DNA of 64,000 nucleotides, taken from contig NZ_JAAGXA010000001.1 in assembly GCF_010686755.1 (NCBI RefSeq), forward strand, positions 372,001-436,000, in the 5' to 3' direction. Of this stretch, positions 56,557 to 64,000 are shown one piece after another. Below the pieces are notes generated by a model. It searched no databases. It saw nothing but the letters and a program-made list of their open reading frames with translations, and was not told the DNA's origin. The position numbers were made by a program, and so were the translations under genes. How positions within the stretch are numbered: the first letter of the stretch is position 1; each line of letters opens with the position of its first letter. This DNA comes from Nocardioides zeae. Lineage in GTDB: Bacteria > Actinomycetota > Actinomycetes > Propionibacteriales > Nocardioidaceae.

Positions 56557-57507
56557 ATGCGCACAGCCGCCGTGGTGCTCAACTACGGAGACCCCAGCGA
56601 CACCCTGGAGTGCGTCGAGAGCCTCGAGCTCTCCGACGACCTCGACATCGACCTCTACGTCGTCGACAACGGTCCGGCGGACGCCCGGCACGACGCGCTG
56701 CGCGACGCGATCGGCGACCGCGGCCAGGTGATCGCCACGGGTGAGAACCTGGGCTACGCGGGCGGCAACAACGTGGGTGTGCGGCGGGCGCTGGAGACGG
56801 ACGTCGACCTCGTCTGGATCCTCAACCCCGACACCCGGGTGAAGCGGCGCACCCTGCCGACGCTCAAGGAGCACATGGCGGCCTACCCGGACTGCGGCGT
56901 CGTCAGCGCCCGCATCCTCTACGGCCCGCCCGGCAACCGCATCTGGTTCGACGGCGCCACGATCGACCGCGCGACCGGCGCGACGTCCCACATGAACAAC
57001 GGCAAGAGCACCGACGCGGTCGGCGGTCGCAAGATCCTGGACGTCGGGTACGTCACGGGCGCCGCGCCGCTCATCCGGCGGACGACGCTGGAGCGGGTCG
57101 GTCTGCTGCCGGAGCACTACTTCCTCTACTTCGAGGAGACGCACTGGTGCGTCACGGTGCAGGAGGCCGGCTGGCGCACGATGGTCAACCGCGACGCCGA
57201 GATGGTGCACCTCAAGCGCTCGAGCGGTGTGCTCCCGCAGCCCTACTACGTCTACTACATGACGCGGAACCGCTACGGCTTCGCGCGTGACGCGCTCCGG
57301 ATCGACCCCGAGGCGGCCATGGCGCACCACCAGACCACGTTCCTCGACCCGTGGCGGGCGAAGGTCGCCGACAAGGCCCCGGCCTGGCTGGACCGCTTCG
57401 ACGAGCTGGTCGAGATGGGTCGCGCGGACGCCGTGGCGGGCCGCTTCGGTCGCAACGACGCGGTGACGACCTTCCCGACCGCGGAGTCGACGCTTGCCGC
57501 TGGCTGA
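56557..57507 (+). CDS. GT2 glycosyltransferase (rhamnosyltransferase-like)
   Basis: 316-aa GT-A enzyme of family 2: AVVLNYGDPSDTLECVESL, VVDNGPADA, NLGYAGGNNVGVRRAL, the DxD-like WILNPDTRVK, FDGATIDRATG and EHYFLYFEETHWCVTVQEAGW. These features match rhamnosyltransferases and other non-processive sugar transferases of cell-surface polysaccharides. No membrane helix. ATG start after GAGAGGGAG. First of three overlapping genes (GT2, coiled-coil protein, double glycosyltransferase). Confidence 0.87.
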   Translation: MRTAAVVLNYGDPSDTLECVESLELSDDLDIDLYVVDNGPADARHDALRDAIGDRGQVIATGENLGYAGGNNVGVRRALETDVDLVWILNPDTRVKRRTLPTLKEHMAAYPDCGVVSARILYGPPGNRIWFDGATIDRATGATSHMNNGKSTDAVGGRKILDVGYVTGAAPLIRRTTLERVGLLPEHYFLYFEETHWCVTVQEAGWRTMVNRDAEMVHLKRSSGVLPQPYYVYYMTRNRYGFARDALRIDPEAAMAHHQTTFLDPWRAKVADKAPAWLDRFDELVEMGRADAVAGRFGRNDAVTTFPTAESTLAAG

Positions 57508-58549
57508 CGACGAGGCCCGCGCGGAGGCCCGCGCCGAGGCCGTGCGACGGCTGCTGCCGACGACGGCCGCCCGGGTGCGGGTGCTCGGCGACCAGGGCGT
57601 GGCCCGAGCCCTCGCGGACCTGCTCCGGACCGACGGAGCCGCCGCCACGGTGGTGTCCGACCAGCCCGCCGACGGTGCGCCCGACGACGCGCCCGACGAC
57701 GCGCCCGACGACGCGCCCGACGGTGCGCCCGACGTCGTCGTGCTGGCGCTCGCCGGAGGCGGCGAGGCGGGTGTCGACCTGCCGCGGGCGCTCGACCTCC
57801 TGCGCGCGGGAGCGCTCCCGTCGGGCGGTACGCTCCTCGTCTGTGTCGACCCGGTGCGCGGGGCCGACGTGCGCGCGGAGCTGCTGGCGGGCACCGCGAC
57901 GTACGCGGAGACCGTCACCATCGGCGCGGACGGCGTCCGCCGCCGCACCGTCCACCAGCTCCGGCGCCTGCTGGAGCGGCACGGGTTCGCGGTGACGGAC
58001 CGACGGCGGGTCGCCACGACCGGCGTCGAGGACGACCTCGAGCAGCACGACCACGAGCCAGAGACCGACCAGGAGAGGATCCGAGGCGCCATGCCTGAGC
58101 TGTCCGACGACGAGAACACCGCCGAGACCGTCGTGTCCGCGACCCCGGCTGCGGGAGGTGCGGGTCGGGACGAGGAGTGGCAGCAGCTCTTCGACTCGCG
58201 GGAGCGCCTCCGCGCCCAGGTCGCCCAGCTGGAGCGGGAGCTGGAGACCGTGCGGTCGCTGCTCGTCGCCGAGCGCGCCCACTTCCAGTCCGAGCTGCGG
58301 CTCGGCGCCGCGGAGGTCTCGGGCATGCAGAGCGAGATCGAGCGTCACCTCGAGAGCCGCGTCGCCATCCAGAAGCAGCTCGACAAGTGGCAGCGCGAGT
58401 ACGAGCGGCTCGTCAGCGTCGACGGCAAGCCGTTGGCGGTGAAGGTGGCCTACCGGCGCGCCCGGCGCCGCGCCGCGGACGTCGTGCGCTCCGACCCGCG
58501 CCTCGAGCGCGCGGCGCGCCGGGTGCTGGACCGCGTCCGGAGCCGTTGA
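57494..58549 (+). CDS. Coiled-coil protein in glycosyltransferase operon
   Basis: 351-aa protein of unknown function. N-terminal part resembles a Rossmann-like fold (ARVRVLGDQGVARALADLL, GGTLLVCVDPVRGADV, RRTVHQLRRLLERHGFAVTD), as in the end of a SAM methyltransferase, but the usual glycine-rich SAM motif is missing. A DAPD repeat (five 12-bp units) lies in a loop. The second half is a coiled coil (RERLRAQVAQLERELETVR) with a basic tail (YRRARRRAADVVRS). The TTG start (57494) follows GGAG and overlaps the GT2 gene by 14 bases; the stop overlaps the next ATG. The context suggests a scaffold for the glycosyltransferases. Confidence 0.68.
   Translation: MPLADDEARAEARAEAVRRLLPTTAARVRVLGDQGVARALADLLRTDGAAATVVSDQPADGAPDDAPDDAPDDAPDGAPDVVVLALAGGGEAGVDLPRALDLLRAGALPSGGTLLVCVDPVRGADVRAELLAGTATYAETVTIGADGVRRRTVHQLRRLLERHGFAVTDRRRVATTGVEDDLEQHDHEPETDQERIRGAMPELSDDENTAETVVSATPAAGGAGRDEEWQQLFDSRERLRAQVAQLERELETVRSLLVAERAHFQSELRLGAAEVSGMQSEIERHLESRVAIQKQLDKWQREYERLVSVDGKPLAVKVAYRRARRRAADVVRSDPRLERAARRVLDRVRSR
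57671..57730 (+). repeat. Five 12-bp tandem repeats (DxAP units)
   Basis: GACGGTGCGCCC / GACGACGCGCCC units are repeated five times, encoding an acidic Asp-Gly/Asp-Ala-Pro loop in the coiled-coil protein. Confidence 0.85.
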
Positions 58550-60633
58550 TGTCCGCCCGGACGCTCACGCCCGCCCGGCGAGCGGCCTACGACGCCCTCG
58601 TCGCCGGCGAGCACGCCACGGGCGAGCTGCCCACCGTCGCCTTCTGCGTCTACACCGACGACCTCGACGAGGGTCGTGGTGACATCTACGTGGCCGCCGG
58701 CATGGGCCTGGAGCTGGTGCGGCTCGGCCACGGCGTGCGCCTCGTCCCCAAGTGGGACTGGGCGACGATCGACGACGCCGACATCGTCGTCGCGATGCTG
58801 CCCGACCTCGACCCGTCGGTCCTGCGTGCCGGCGTGCGTCGCGTGGCCTGGGTCCGCAACGAGGTCGAGCGCTGGTGCCGCATGGGCTCGCTGCCCGGCT
58901 ACCACCAGGTCTTCGCGTCGTCCTCGATGGCCGTGGAGCGGCTCTCCCAGGTGACCGACCGGGTCTGGCCCGAGGCGCTGCCGATCGCGGCGGACGAGCA
59001 GCTCTTCGTGCTGCCCGAGCCCGGCACGACCCGGCGGGCGACCGCGGTCACCACCGCCAACTTCTGGGGCTCGCTCCGCGACGTGCACAAGGTGCTCGTC
59101 TCGCTCCCGTCGGACGCCGACGTGCTGATGTACGGCGAGGCCCGCCGCGCCCCGGCGCGGCTGCGTCGTTGGCACGGCGGGGTGCGGTCGTACTTCGACC
59201 TGCCCGCCGTCTACGGCGAGCACGCGTACGTCATCGACGACGTCAACCGGTCCAACGTCGGGTTCGGGGCGCTCAACTCGCGGCTCTACGAGAGCGCCGC
59301 GTCGGGTGCGCTGCCCATCGTCAACACGCGGCTCGGCCTCGAGGAGCAGGGCTTCGGCCACCTGCCGACCTACCGGGACGCGCGCGAGCTGTCCGAGGTC
59401 CTCACCGAGCTCCGCGCCGATCCGGCGCGCACGGCGCTGCTCGCTGAGCAGACGCGCAACGTGGTGCTCGAGCGCCACACGTGGACGACCCGGGCCCGCC
59501 AGTTCACGGCGGCGCTCGCCGAGGGCGCGGCGCGGTACGACGCGCCCCCGGCGCCGCGGGCCGTGCACTTCTTCCCGGACTACTCCAACAACCCCTACCA
59601 GCGGATGCTGTTCTCCGGGCTGGAGGCCGACGGCGGCTACCCGGTGCCCGTCACGGACGCCCTCGGCCACCTCAAGACGCGCGTGGCCGCTCCCGGTGCC
59701 CCTGGCATCCTCAACATCCACTGGACCGACCCGATCCTGCAGCCGTCCCGGGGACCCTTCTCGGCCCGCCTCGTGCTCGACGACTTCGCGGCGACGCTCC
59801 GGGAGTTCAAGGCCCGGGGCGGCCACCTGATCTGGACCGTGCACAACGTGCTGCCGCACGAGGGCAAGTTCCAGTGGGGCGAGATCGAGCTGGCCCAGCT
59901 GTTGGCCGACGAGGCGGACGCGGTCCACCTGCTGTCGGAGGAGACGATCGAGCAGGCGGCGCCGTTCTATCGGATCGAGCCGTCGAAGGCCGTCGTCATC
60001 GAGCACTCCAGCTACGACGGGATCTACCCGACCTGGGTCTCGCGGGAGGGTGCCCGCGCGCGTCTCGGCATCCAGCCGGGGGAGCGCGCGATCATCGCCC
60101 TCGGCGGCGTCCGTCCCTACAAGGGCCTGGACCGGCTCGTGTCGGTCTTCGACGAGCTGCACCAGGACGACCCGTCGCTGCGGCTCCTCATCGCGGGGCG
60201 CCCGGGCCGCCTGGCGCGCTCCGCGCGCTTCGAGGCGCAGTGCCTCGCCGACCCGCGGATCATCGCCAAGTTCGAGTTCGTGCCCGACGACCAGCTGCAG
60301 GTGTGGATGAAGGCCGCGGACCTCGCCGTCCTGGCCTACCGCAACATCCTCAACTCGGGCTCGTTCCTGCTGTCGCAGACCTTCGGGCTCCCGGTCGTCG
60401 CGCCGCGGGCCGGTGCGATCGCCGCGTTCGACGGACGGCCCCAGGTGCGGCTCTTCGAGCCGAAGGACGACGACTCGCTGGCCGGGGCGATCAAGCTCGC
60501 GCTCGACGAGATCCTCGCGGACCCCACGGCGACGCGCGAGGCCCGGGCCGCGGCCGCCGCGCTCGCCGCCGAGCGCTCCCCGGAGCGCATGGGTCGGCAG
60601 TTCGCGTCGCTCGTGTCCGGTCTCGATGTCTGA
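58549..60633 (+). CDS. Double glycosyltransferase (CgeB-like plus GT4)
   Basis: 694-aa protein with two glycosyltransferase-like halves. Residues ~25-330 resemble CgeB/GT1-like proteins (FCVYTDDLDEGRGDIYVA, VAWVRNEVERWC, GALNSRLYESAASGALPIVN). Residues ~345-690 are a separate GT-B unit of family 4 type (HFFPDYSNNPYQRMLFSGLE, LIWTVHNVLPHEGKFQWGE, IIALGGVRPYKGLDRLV, NILNSGSFLLSQTFGLPVVA). The GT4 donor-site glutamate appears as the region LNSGS rather than EGFG. No membrane helix. ATG overlaps the coiled-coil gene stop by one base. Its 3' end overlaps purK by eight bases. Confidence 0.83.
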   Translation: MSARTLTPARRAAYDALVAGEHATGELPTVAFCVYTDDLDEGRGDIYVAAGMGLELVRLGHGVRLVPKWDWATIDDADIVVAMLPDLDPSVLRAGVRRVAWVRNEVERWCRMGSLPGYHQVFASSSMAVERLSQVTDRVWPEALPIAADEQLFVLPEPGTTRRATAVTTANFWGSLRDVHKVLVSLPSDADVLMYGEARRAPARLRRWHGGVRSYFDLPAVYGEHAYVIDDVNRSNVGFGALNSRLYESAASGALPIVNTRLGLEEQGFGHLPTYRDARELSEVLTELRADPARTALLAEQTRNVVLERHTWTTRARQFTAALAEGAARYDAPPAPRAVHFFPDYSNNPYQRMLFSGLEADGGYPVPVTDALGHLKTRVAAPGAPGILNIHWTDPILQPSRGPFSARLVLDDFAATLREFKARGGHLIWTVHNVLPHEGKFQWGEIELAQLLADEADAVHLLSEETIEQAAPFYRIEPSKAVVIEHSSYDGIYPTWVSREGARARLGIQPGERAIIALGGVRPYKGLDRLVSVFDELHQDDPSLRLLIAGRPGRLARSARFEAQCLADPRIIAKFEFVPDDQLQVWMKAADLAVLAYRNILNSGSFLLSQTFGLPVVAPRAGAIAAFDGRPQVRLFEPKDDDSLAGAIKLALDEILADPTATREARAAAAALAAERSPERMGRQFASLVSGLDV

Positions 60634-61795
60634 GCGCGCCCCCCGTCTCGCCGTCATCGGTGGCGGCCAGCTCGCCCGGATGATGGCCGAGCCGGCCGCC
60701 GCCCTCGGCGTGCCGCTCCGGCTGCTGGCCGAGGGCCCCGACGTCTCCGCGGCGCAGGTGGTCCCCGACCAGCGGGTGGGCGACCACCGCGACCTCGACG
60801 ACCTGCGGGCCGTGACCGCCGGCTGCGTGGCCGTCACGTTCGACCACGAGCACGTGCCCACGGAGCACCTGCGCGCCCTCGCGGCCGACGGCGTCGCCGT
60901 ACGACCGGGTCCCGATGCGCTCGTCCACGCCCAGGACAAGTCCGTGATGCGCCGTCGGCTCGCGGAGCTGGGGGTGCCCTGCCCGCGCAACGCGGTCGTC
61001 GCCTCGCCCGAGGAGGTGGCGGAGTTCGGGCTGCCGTGCGTGCTCAAGACCACCCGGGGCGGGTACGACGGCAAGGGCGTCTGGGTCGTCCGTGAGCTCG
61101 CCGACGCCGACGCCGCCTTCGCGGCGGCCCGGGAGGCGGGCGTCGAGGTGCTCGCCGAGGAGCTCGTCGACTTCGTGCGGGAGCTGTCCGCGCTCGTGGC
61201 ACGCTCGCCGAGCGGCCAGGCCGCGGCGTACCCCGTCGTCGAGACCGTGCAGCGCGACGGCATCTGCCACGAGGTGACGGCCCCGGCCCCCGACCTCGCC
61301 GAGGGGCTCGCGACCCGTGCGCAGGAGATCGCCCTGCGGGTGGCGGGCGAGCTCGACGTCGTCGGCATCCTCGCGGTCGAGCTCTTCGAGACGGCCGACG
61401 GCCGCGTCCTGGTCAACGAGCTGGCGATGCGTCCGCACAACACCGGCCACTGGACGCAGGACGGAGCGGTGACCTCGCAGTTCGAGAACCACCTGCGCGC
61501 CGTGCTCGACCTGCCGTTGGGCTCGCCCGCGCCCCGCGCGCGCTGGAGCGTCATGGTCAACATCCTCGGCTCGGCGAGCGTCGACCCGGCGACCGCGGGC
61601 CGGCTCTACGACGGCTACCCCCACGCGCTCGCCCGCGACCCGGGCCTGCGGGTGCACCTGTACGGCAAGGACCTGCGGCCCGGCCGCAAGGTCGGCCACG
61701 TCAACGTCTACGGCGACGACCTCGAGGAGTGCCGCGAGCGCGCCCGCCACGCGGCCGCCTGGTTCGCCGGCGACCTCGGCAACGAGAGCGAGTGA
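60626..61795 (+). CDS. purK: 5-(carboxyamino)imidazole ribonucleotide synthase PurK
   Basis: 389-aa ATP-grasp enzyme that forms N5-CAIR in purine biosynthesis. [54 protein letters not shown], and [17 protein letters not shown] are diagnostic. ATG start inside the preceding glycosyltransferase gene (8-base overlap), so it may be read from that message. purE follows one base after its stop. Confidence 0.96.
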   Translation: MSERAPRLAVIGGGQLARMMAEPAAALGVPLRLLAEGPDVSAAQVVPDQRVGDHRDLDDLRAVTAGCVAVTFDHEHVPTEHLRALAADGVAVRPGPDALVHAQDKSVMRRRLAELGVPCPRNAVVASPEEVAEFGLPCVLKTTRGGYDGKGVWVVRELADADAAFAAAREAGVEVLAEELVDFVRELSALVARSPSGQAAAYPVVETVQRDGICHEVTAPAPDLAEGLATRAQEIALRVAGELDVVGILAVELFETADGRVLVNELAMRPHNTGHWTQDGAVTSQFENHLRAVLDLPLGSPAPRARWSVMVNILGSASVDPATAGRLYDGYPHALARDPGLRVHLYGKDLRPGRKVGHVNVYGDDLEECRERARHAAAWFAGDLGNESE

Positions 61796-61796
61796 G

Positions 61797-62336
61797 ATGA
61801 GCGAGTCCACCGGGCGTCCCGCCCCCCGCGTCGGCATCGTGATGGGGTCGGACTCCGACTGGCCCGTCATGGAGGCCGCGGCCACCGCGCTGGCCGAGTT
61901 CGACGTGCCCTTCGAGGCCGACGTCGTCTCGGCGCACCGGATGCCCGACGAGATGCTGGCCTACGGCCGCGAGGCCCACGGTCGCGGGCTCGCCGCGATC
62001 ATCGCCGGCGCCGGCGGTGCGGCGCACCTGCCGGGCATGCTCGCGGCCGTGACGCCGCTGCCGGTGATCGGGGTGCCGGTGCCGCTGCGCCACCTCGACG
62101 GCATGGACTCCCTGCTGTCCATCGTCCAGATGCCGGCGGGCGTGCCCGTGGCGACGGTCGCGGTGGGCAACGCCCGCAACGCGGGCCTGCTGGCCGTGCG
62201 GATCCTCGCCGCGACCGACCCGGCGCTGGCCGAGCGGATGGTCGCGTTCCAGGCCTCGCTGCGCGACGCCGCCCACGCCAAGGGCGAGGTCGTGCGGTCG
62301 GCGTCGTCGGTCGGCGCGTCGCGCGCCGGTTTCTGA
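61797..62336 (+). CDS. purE: N5-CAIR mutase PurE
   Basis: 179-aa class I PurE that converts N5-CAIR to [29 protein letters not shown] (catalytic His), [12 protein letters not shown] and [19 protein letters not shown] are all present. ATG one base after the purK stop. The C-terminus has a short Ser/Ala extension. Confidence 0.97.
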   Translation: MSESTGRPAPRVGIVMGSDSDWPVMEAAATALAEFDVPFEADVVSAHRMPDEMLAYGREAHGRGLAAIIAGAGGAAHLPGMLAAVTPLPVIGVPVPLRHLDGMDSLLSIVQMPAGVPVATVAVGNARNAGLLAVRILAATDPALAERMVAFQASLRDAAHAKGEVVRSASSVGASRAGF

Positions 62337-62340
62337 GCGA

Positions 62341-62355
62341 CCGGGGCCTCCCCGG
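62341..62355. terminator. Small hairpin between purE and the CoA-binding gene
   Basis: CCGGGG and CCCCGG pair over a CCT loop in the 27-bp gap between convergent genes. It is short and is only a tentative terminator. Confidence 0.35.
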
Positions 62356-62363
62356 CCCAGGCG

Positions 62364-62789
62364 TCAGCCCCGCCGGTTCCACTCGATGGCGGGGCAGGTG
62401 TCCATGACGGCCACCAGGCCGGCGGAGCGGGCGCGGTCGATCGCGTCCTGGTCGACCACGCCGAGCTGCAGCCACACGCCCTGCGCGCCGACGGCGATCG
62501 CCTCGTCGACGACCGCTCCGGCGAACTCGGAGCGCCGGAACACGTCGACCACGTCGATCGGGAACGGCACGTCGGCCAGGCTGGCGTAGCCCTGCTCGCC
62601 GTGCACCGTCGGCGCCTTGGGGTGCACGGGCACGATCCGCTTGCCGCGCTGCTGGAGCAGCTGCGCGATGCGCCACGCGGTGCGGCCCGGGTCGTCGGAG
62701 AGCCCGACGACGGCCCACGTCTCGAGCTCGTCGAGCATCCGGGCGACCGCCGCGGGGTCCTGCGGGCCGGGGTCGGTGGAGGCGCTCAT
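62364..62789 (-). CDS. CoA-binding domain protein (YccU-like)
   Basis: 141-aa protein consisting of one CoA-binding Rossmann domain: TWAVVGLSDDPGRTAWRIAQ, KRIVPVHPKAPTVHGEQGY, IDVVDVFRRSEFAGAVVDEA, GAQGVWLQLGVVDQDAI and MDTCPAIEW. YccU-type proteins bind CoA; their cellular role is unknown. ATG overlaps the enoyl-CoA hydratase stop (ATGA), linking it to a CoA-dependent enzyme. Confidence 0.9.
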   Translation of the reverse strand: MSASTDPGPQDPAAVARMLDELETWAVVGLSDDPGRTAWRIAQLLQQRGKRIVPVHPKAPTVHGEQGYASLADVPFPIDVVDVFRRSEFAGAVVDEAIAVGAQGVWLQLGVVDQDAIDRARSAGLVAVMDTCPAIEWNRRG

Positions 62790-63682
62790 CGCGCGTCCCC
62801 GAAGACGTCGGGAACGCGCGAGGCCGGGGCCTCGAACGCGGGGTCGCGCTTCTCGAGGAACGCGGCCACGCCCTCCTTGCCGTCCGCCATCGAGGCGTAG
62901 AACATCGCGAGCGAGTCCGCCCGGTGGGCGTCGACGGGGTGCCCGGCCCCCGCGCCGCGGTAGAGGAGCTGCCGGGCGAGCGCCACGCCGTACGGCGAGC
63001 GGTTGCGGGTGAACCGGCGCGCCAGCTCGTACGCCGCGGGGAGCAGGTCCTCCGGCTCGTGCACCGAGCGCACCAGCCCGCCCTCGAGGAGCTCGGCGGG
63101 CTCGAGGATATCGGCGGTGTAGACCCACTCGAGGGCACGGGGCAGGCCGACGAGGCGGGGGAGGAACCACGAGGAGCAGGCCTCGGGCACGATCCCGATG
63201 CGCCCGAAGACGAAGCCGACGCGGGCCTTGGTCGAGACCAGCCGCACGTCCATCGGCAGCGTCATGGTGGCGCCGATCCCCACGGCGGCGCCGTTGATGG
63301 CCGCGATGACCGGCTTGCGGCAGTCGAAGATCGCGAGCGAGACCCGGCCGCCCGTGTCGCGGACGCCGTCCCGGATCTCGGGGGCGTCGAAGCGGTCGAC
63401 GAGGTCCTGGGGCGTGGGCGCGAGGGACTCGTCGAGGCCGAACACGTTGCCCTCGCGGGTCAGGTCCATGCCGGCGCAGAAGGCGCGACCCGCGCCCGTC
63501 ACCACGACGGCGCGCACCTCGTCGTGGTCGTTGACGCGCCGGAAGGCGTCCTCCAGCTCGTCCGCCATCGTCACGGTGAAGGAGTTCAGCGCGTCGGGGC
63601 GGTCGAGCGTGAGGGTGAGGATCCCGTCGTCGTCGACCGACCAGGAGAGGGTCTCGTAGCGCGGGGTGTCGGGAGTGGTCAC
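62786..63682 (-). CDS. Enoyl-CoA hydratase/isomerase family protein
   Basis: 298-aa crotonase-fold enzyme. Oxyanion-hole segments are GAGRAFCAGMDLTREG and INGAAVGIGATMTLPMD; the catalytic glutamate region is FGRIGIVPEACSSWFLPRLVG with Glu in the usual position of one of the two acids. AFLEKRDPAFEA is the typical end. Either hydration of 2-enoyl-CoA or another crotonase reaction is possible. GTG start. Cotranscribed with the CoA-binding protein. Confidence 0.9.
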   Translation of the reverse strand: MTTPDTPRYETLSWSVDDDGILTLTLDRPDALNSFTVTMADELEDAFRRVNDHDEVRAVVVTGAGRAFCAGMDLTREGNVFGLDESLAPTPQDLVDRFDAPEIRDGVRDTGGRVSLAIFDCRKPVIAAINGAAVGIGATMTLPMDVRLVSTKARVGFVFGRIGIVPEACSSWFLPRLVGLPRALEWVYTADILEPAELLEGGLVRSVHEPEDLLPAAYELARRFTRNRSPYGVALARQLLYRGAGAGHPVDAHRADSLAMFYASMADGKEGVAAFLEKRDPAFEAPASRVPDVFGDAR

Positions 63683-63686
63683 GGGA

Positions 63687-64000
63687 TCAGGGCTCCAGTC
63701 CGGTCGCGGTGCAGAGGTCGTCGGTGATGCTGTCGGTCTCGTTCGTGGCGATCGCCTCGAAGAGGGCCGTGGAGCGCGCCTCGTCCCACGACTCGGCGGA
63801 CGAGTCGGCGAGGGGCACGGTGCAGTTGCGGGCGCCCCCGCCGATGGCCCGCAGGGCGAGGCCCATGCGGGCCGCCTCCACCACGTTCGTCTGCTCGTCG
63901 ACGGCGATGAAGGAGGTCGCGGCGACGTTGAGCCCCACGTAGCGCCACGGCAGCAGCACGTTGAGCGGGTTGGCGGCCTTGCTGCCCACCGCCGACACCA
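63687..64000 (-). CDS. LytR-CpsA-Psr (LCP)-like protein, C-terminal part
   Basis: C-terminal ~104 residues of a gene that starts beyond the right edge. ANPLNVLLPWRYVGLNVA, AARMGLALRAIGGGARNCTVPLADSS and SWDEARSTALFEAIATNE match the end of LCP proteins (ALALRGI...TVP...WDEA-type segments), which attach glycopolymers to peptidoglycan. The two Cys residues (NCTV, DLCTA) could form a disulphide. The catalytic core is not in the window, so the assignment is only probable. It stops four bases before the enoyl-CoA hydratase start on the same strand. Confidence 0.6.
   Translation of the reverse strand, partial: VSAVGSKAANPLNVLLPWRYVGLNVAATSFIAVDEQTNVVEAARMGLALRAIGGGARNCTVPLADSSAESWDEARSTALFEAIATNETDSITDDLCTATGLEP

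Noticed and set aside
57494..58100. Functional SAM methyltransferase at the start of the coiled-coil protein
   Set aside because: The N-terminal fold is suggestive, but the glycine-rich SAM-binding motif is absent.

Overview
The window is high-GC chromosomal core DNA from an actinobacterium. The evidence is the complete actinobacterial division and cell-wall order mraZ, rsmH, ftsL, ftsI, murE, murF, mraY, murD, ftsW, murG, murC, ftsQ, ftsZ, pgeF, yggS, sepF, yggT, wag31, together with frequent GTG starts, GTGA/ATGA stop-start overlaps, a biotin-dependent acyl-CoA carboxylase with an epsilon subunit, and many leaderless-type promoters. Gene content and style fit the Nocardioidaceae (Nocardioides or a relative), but this is inferred from general knowledge and was not tested by any search. 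No insertion sequence, prophage, CRISPR array, tRNA or rRNA was found.

Layout. 1-6.5 kb: 3' end of a Y-family polymerase (dinB), a DUF3040 membrane protein, then the minus-strand operon moxR-DUF58-transglutaminase. 6.6-26.4 kb: the dcw cluster. It starts with a promoter overlapped by MraZ-box-like repeats and continues with an mraW-type structured leader RNA and a 53-aa membrane peptide before rsmH. It is tightly coupled, with internal promoters suggested at murE and ftsZ. 26.4-32.9 kb: a nested palindromic repeat, dksA/traR-like, lspA, rluD, dnaE1 and a membrane protein. 33-36 kb: an acidic DUF3352 membrane protein, a YbaK-type deacylase and a LON-domain protein. 36-41.4 kb: hisD-hisC-hisB-hisH-hisA(priA)-hisF. 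41.6-45.3 kb: minus-strand TIGR03085-like, S58 peptidase and DUF885 genes.

45.3-50.2 kb holds a possible surface-polysaccharide unit: a membrane-anchored GH6 glycosidase, an orphan OmpR-type response regulator with a very long repetitive linker, a lipoprotein, and a membrane glycosyltransferase with processive-synthase motifs. 50.2-64 kb: accE/accD, a GT28-like glycosyltransferase, birA, a PH-domain membrane protein, a class III cyclase, an orphan winged-helix regulator, a GT2 transferase, a coiled-coil protein, a 694-aa double glycosyltransferase, purK, purE, a CoA-binding protein, an enoyl-CoA hydratase and the end of an LCP-like protein. The birA/PH to purK/purE order matches a conserved actinobacterial block; the signalling and glycosyltransferase genes sit inside it like an insertion.

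How the parts work together. The dcw operons make lipid II and the septal machinery. The neighbouring moxR operon may share MraZ control because its promoter region carries the same TGGAG repeats. The 45-61 kb region combines three kinds of surface glycosyltransferase genes with two orphan regulators and a cyclase, which suggests regulated envelope-polysaccharide synthesis. At least ten genes have a TANNNT -10 box six to eight bases before the start codon and no ribosome-binding site, so leaderless translation is probably common here.
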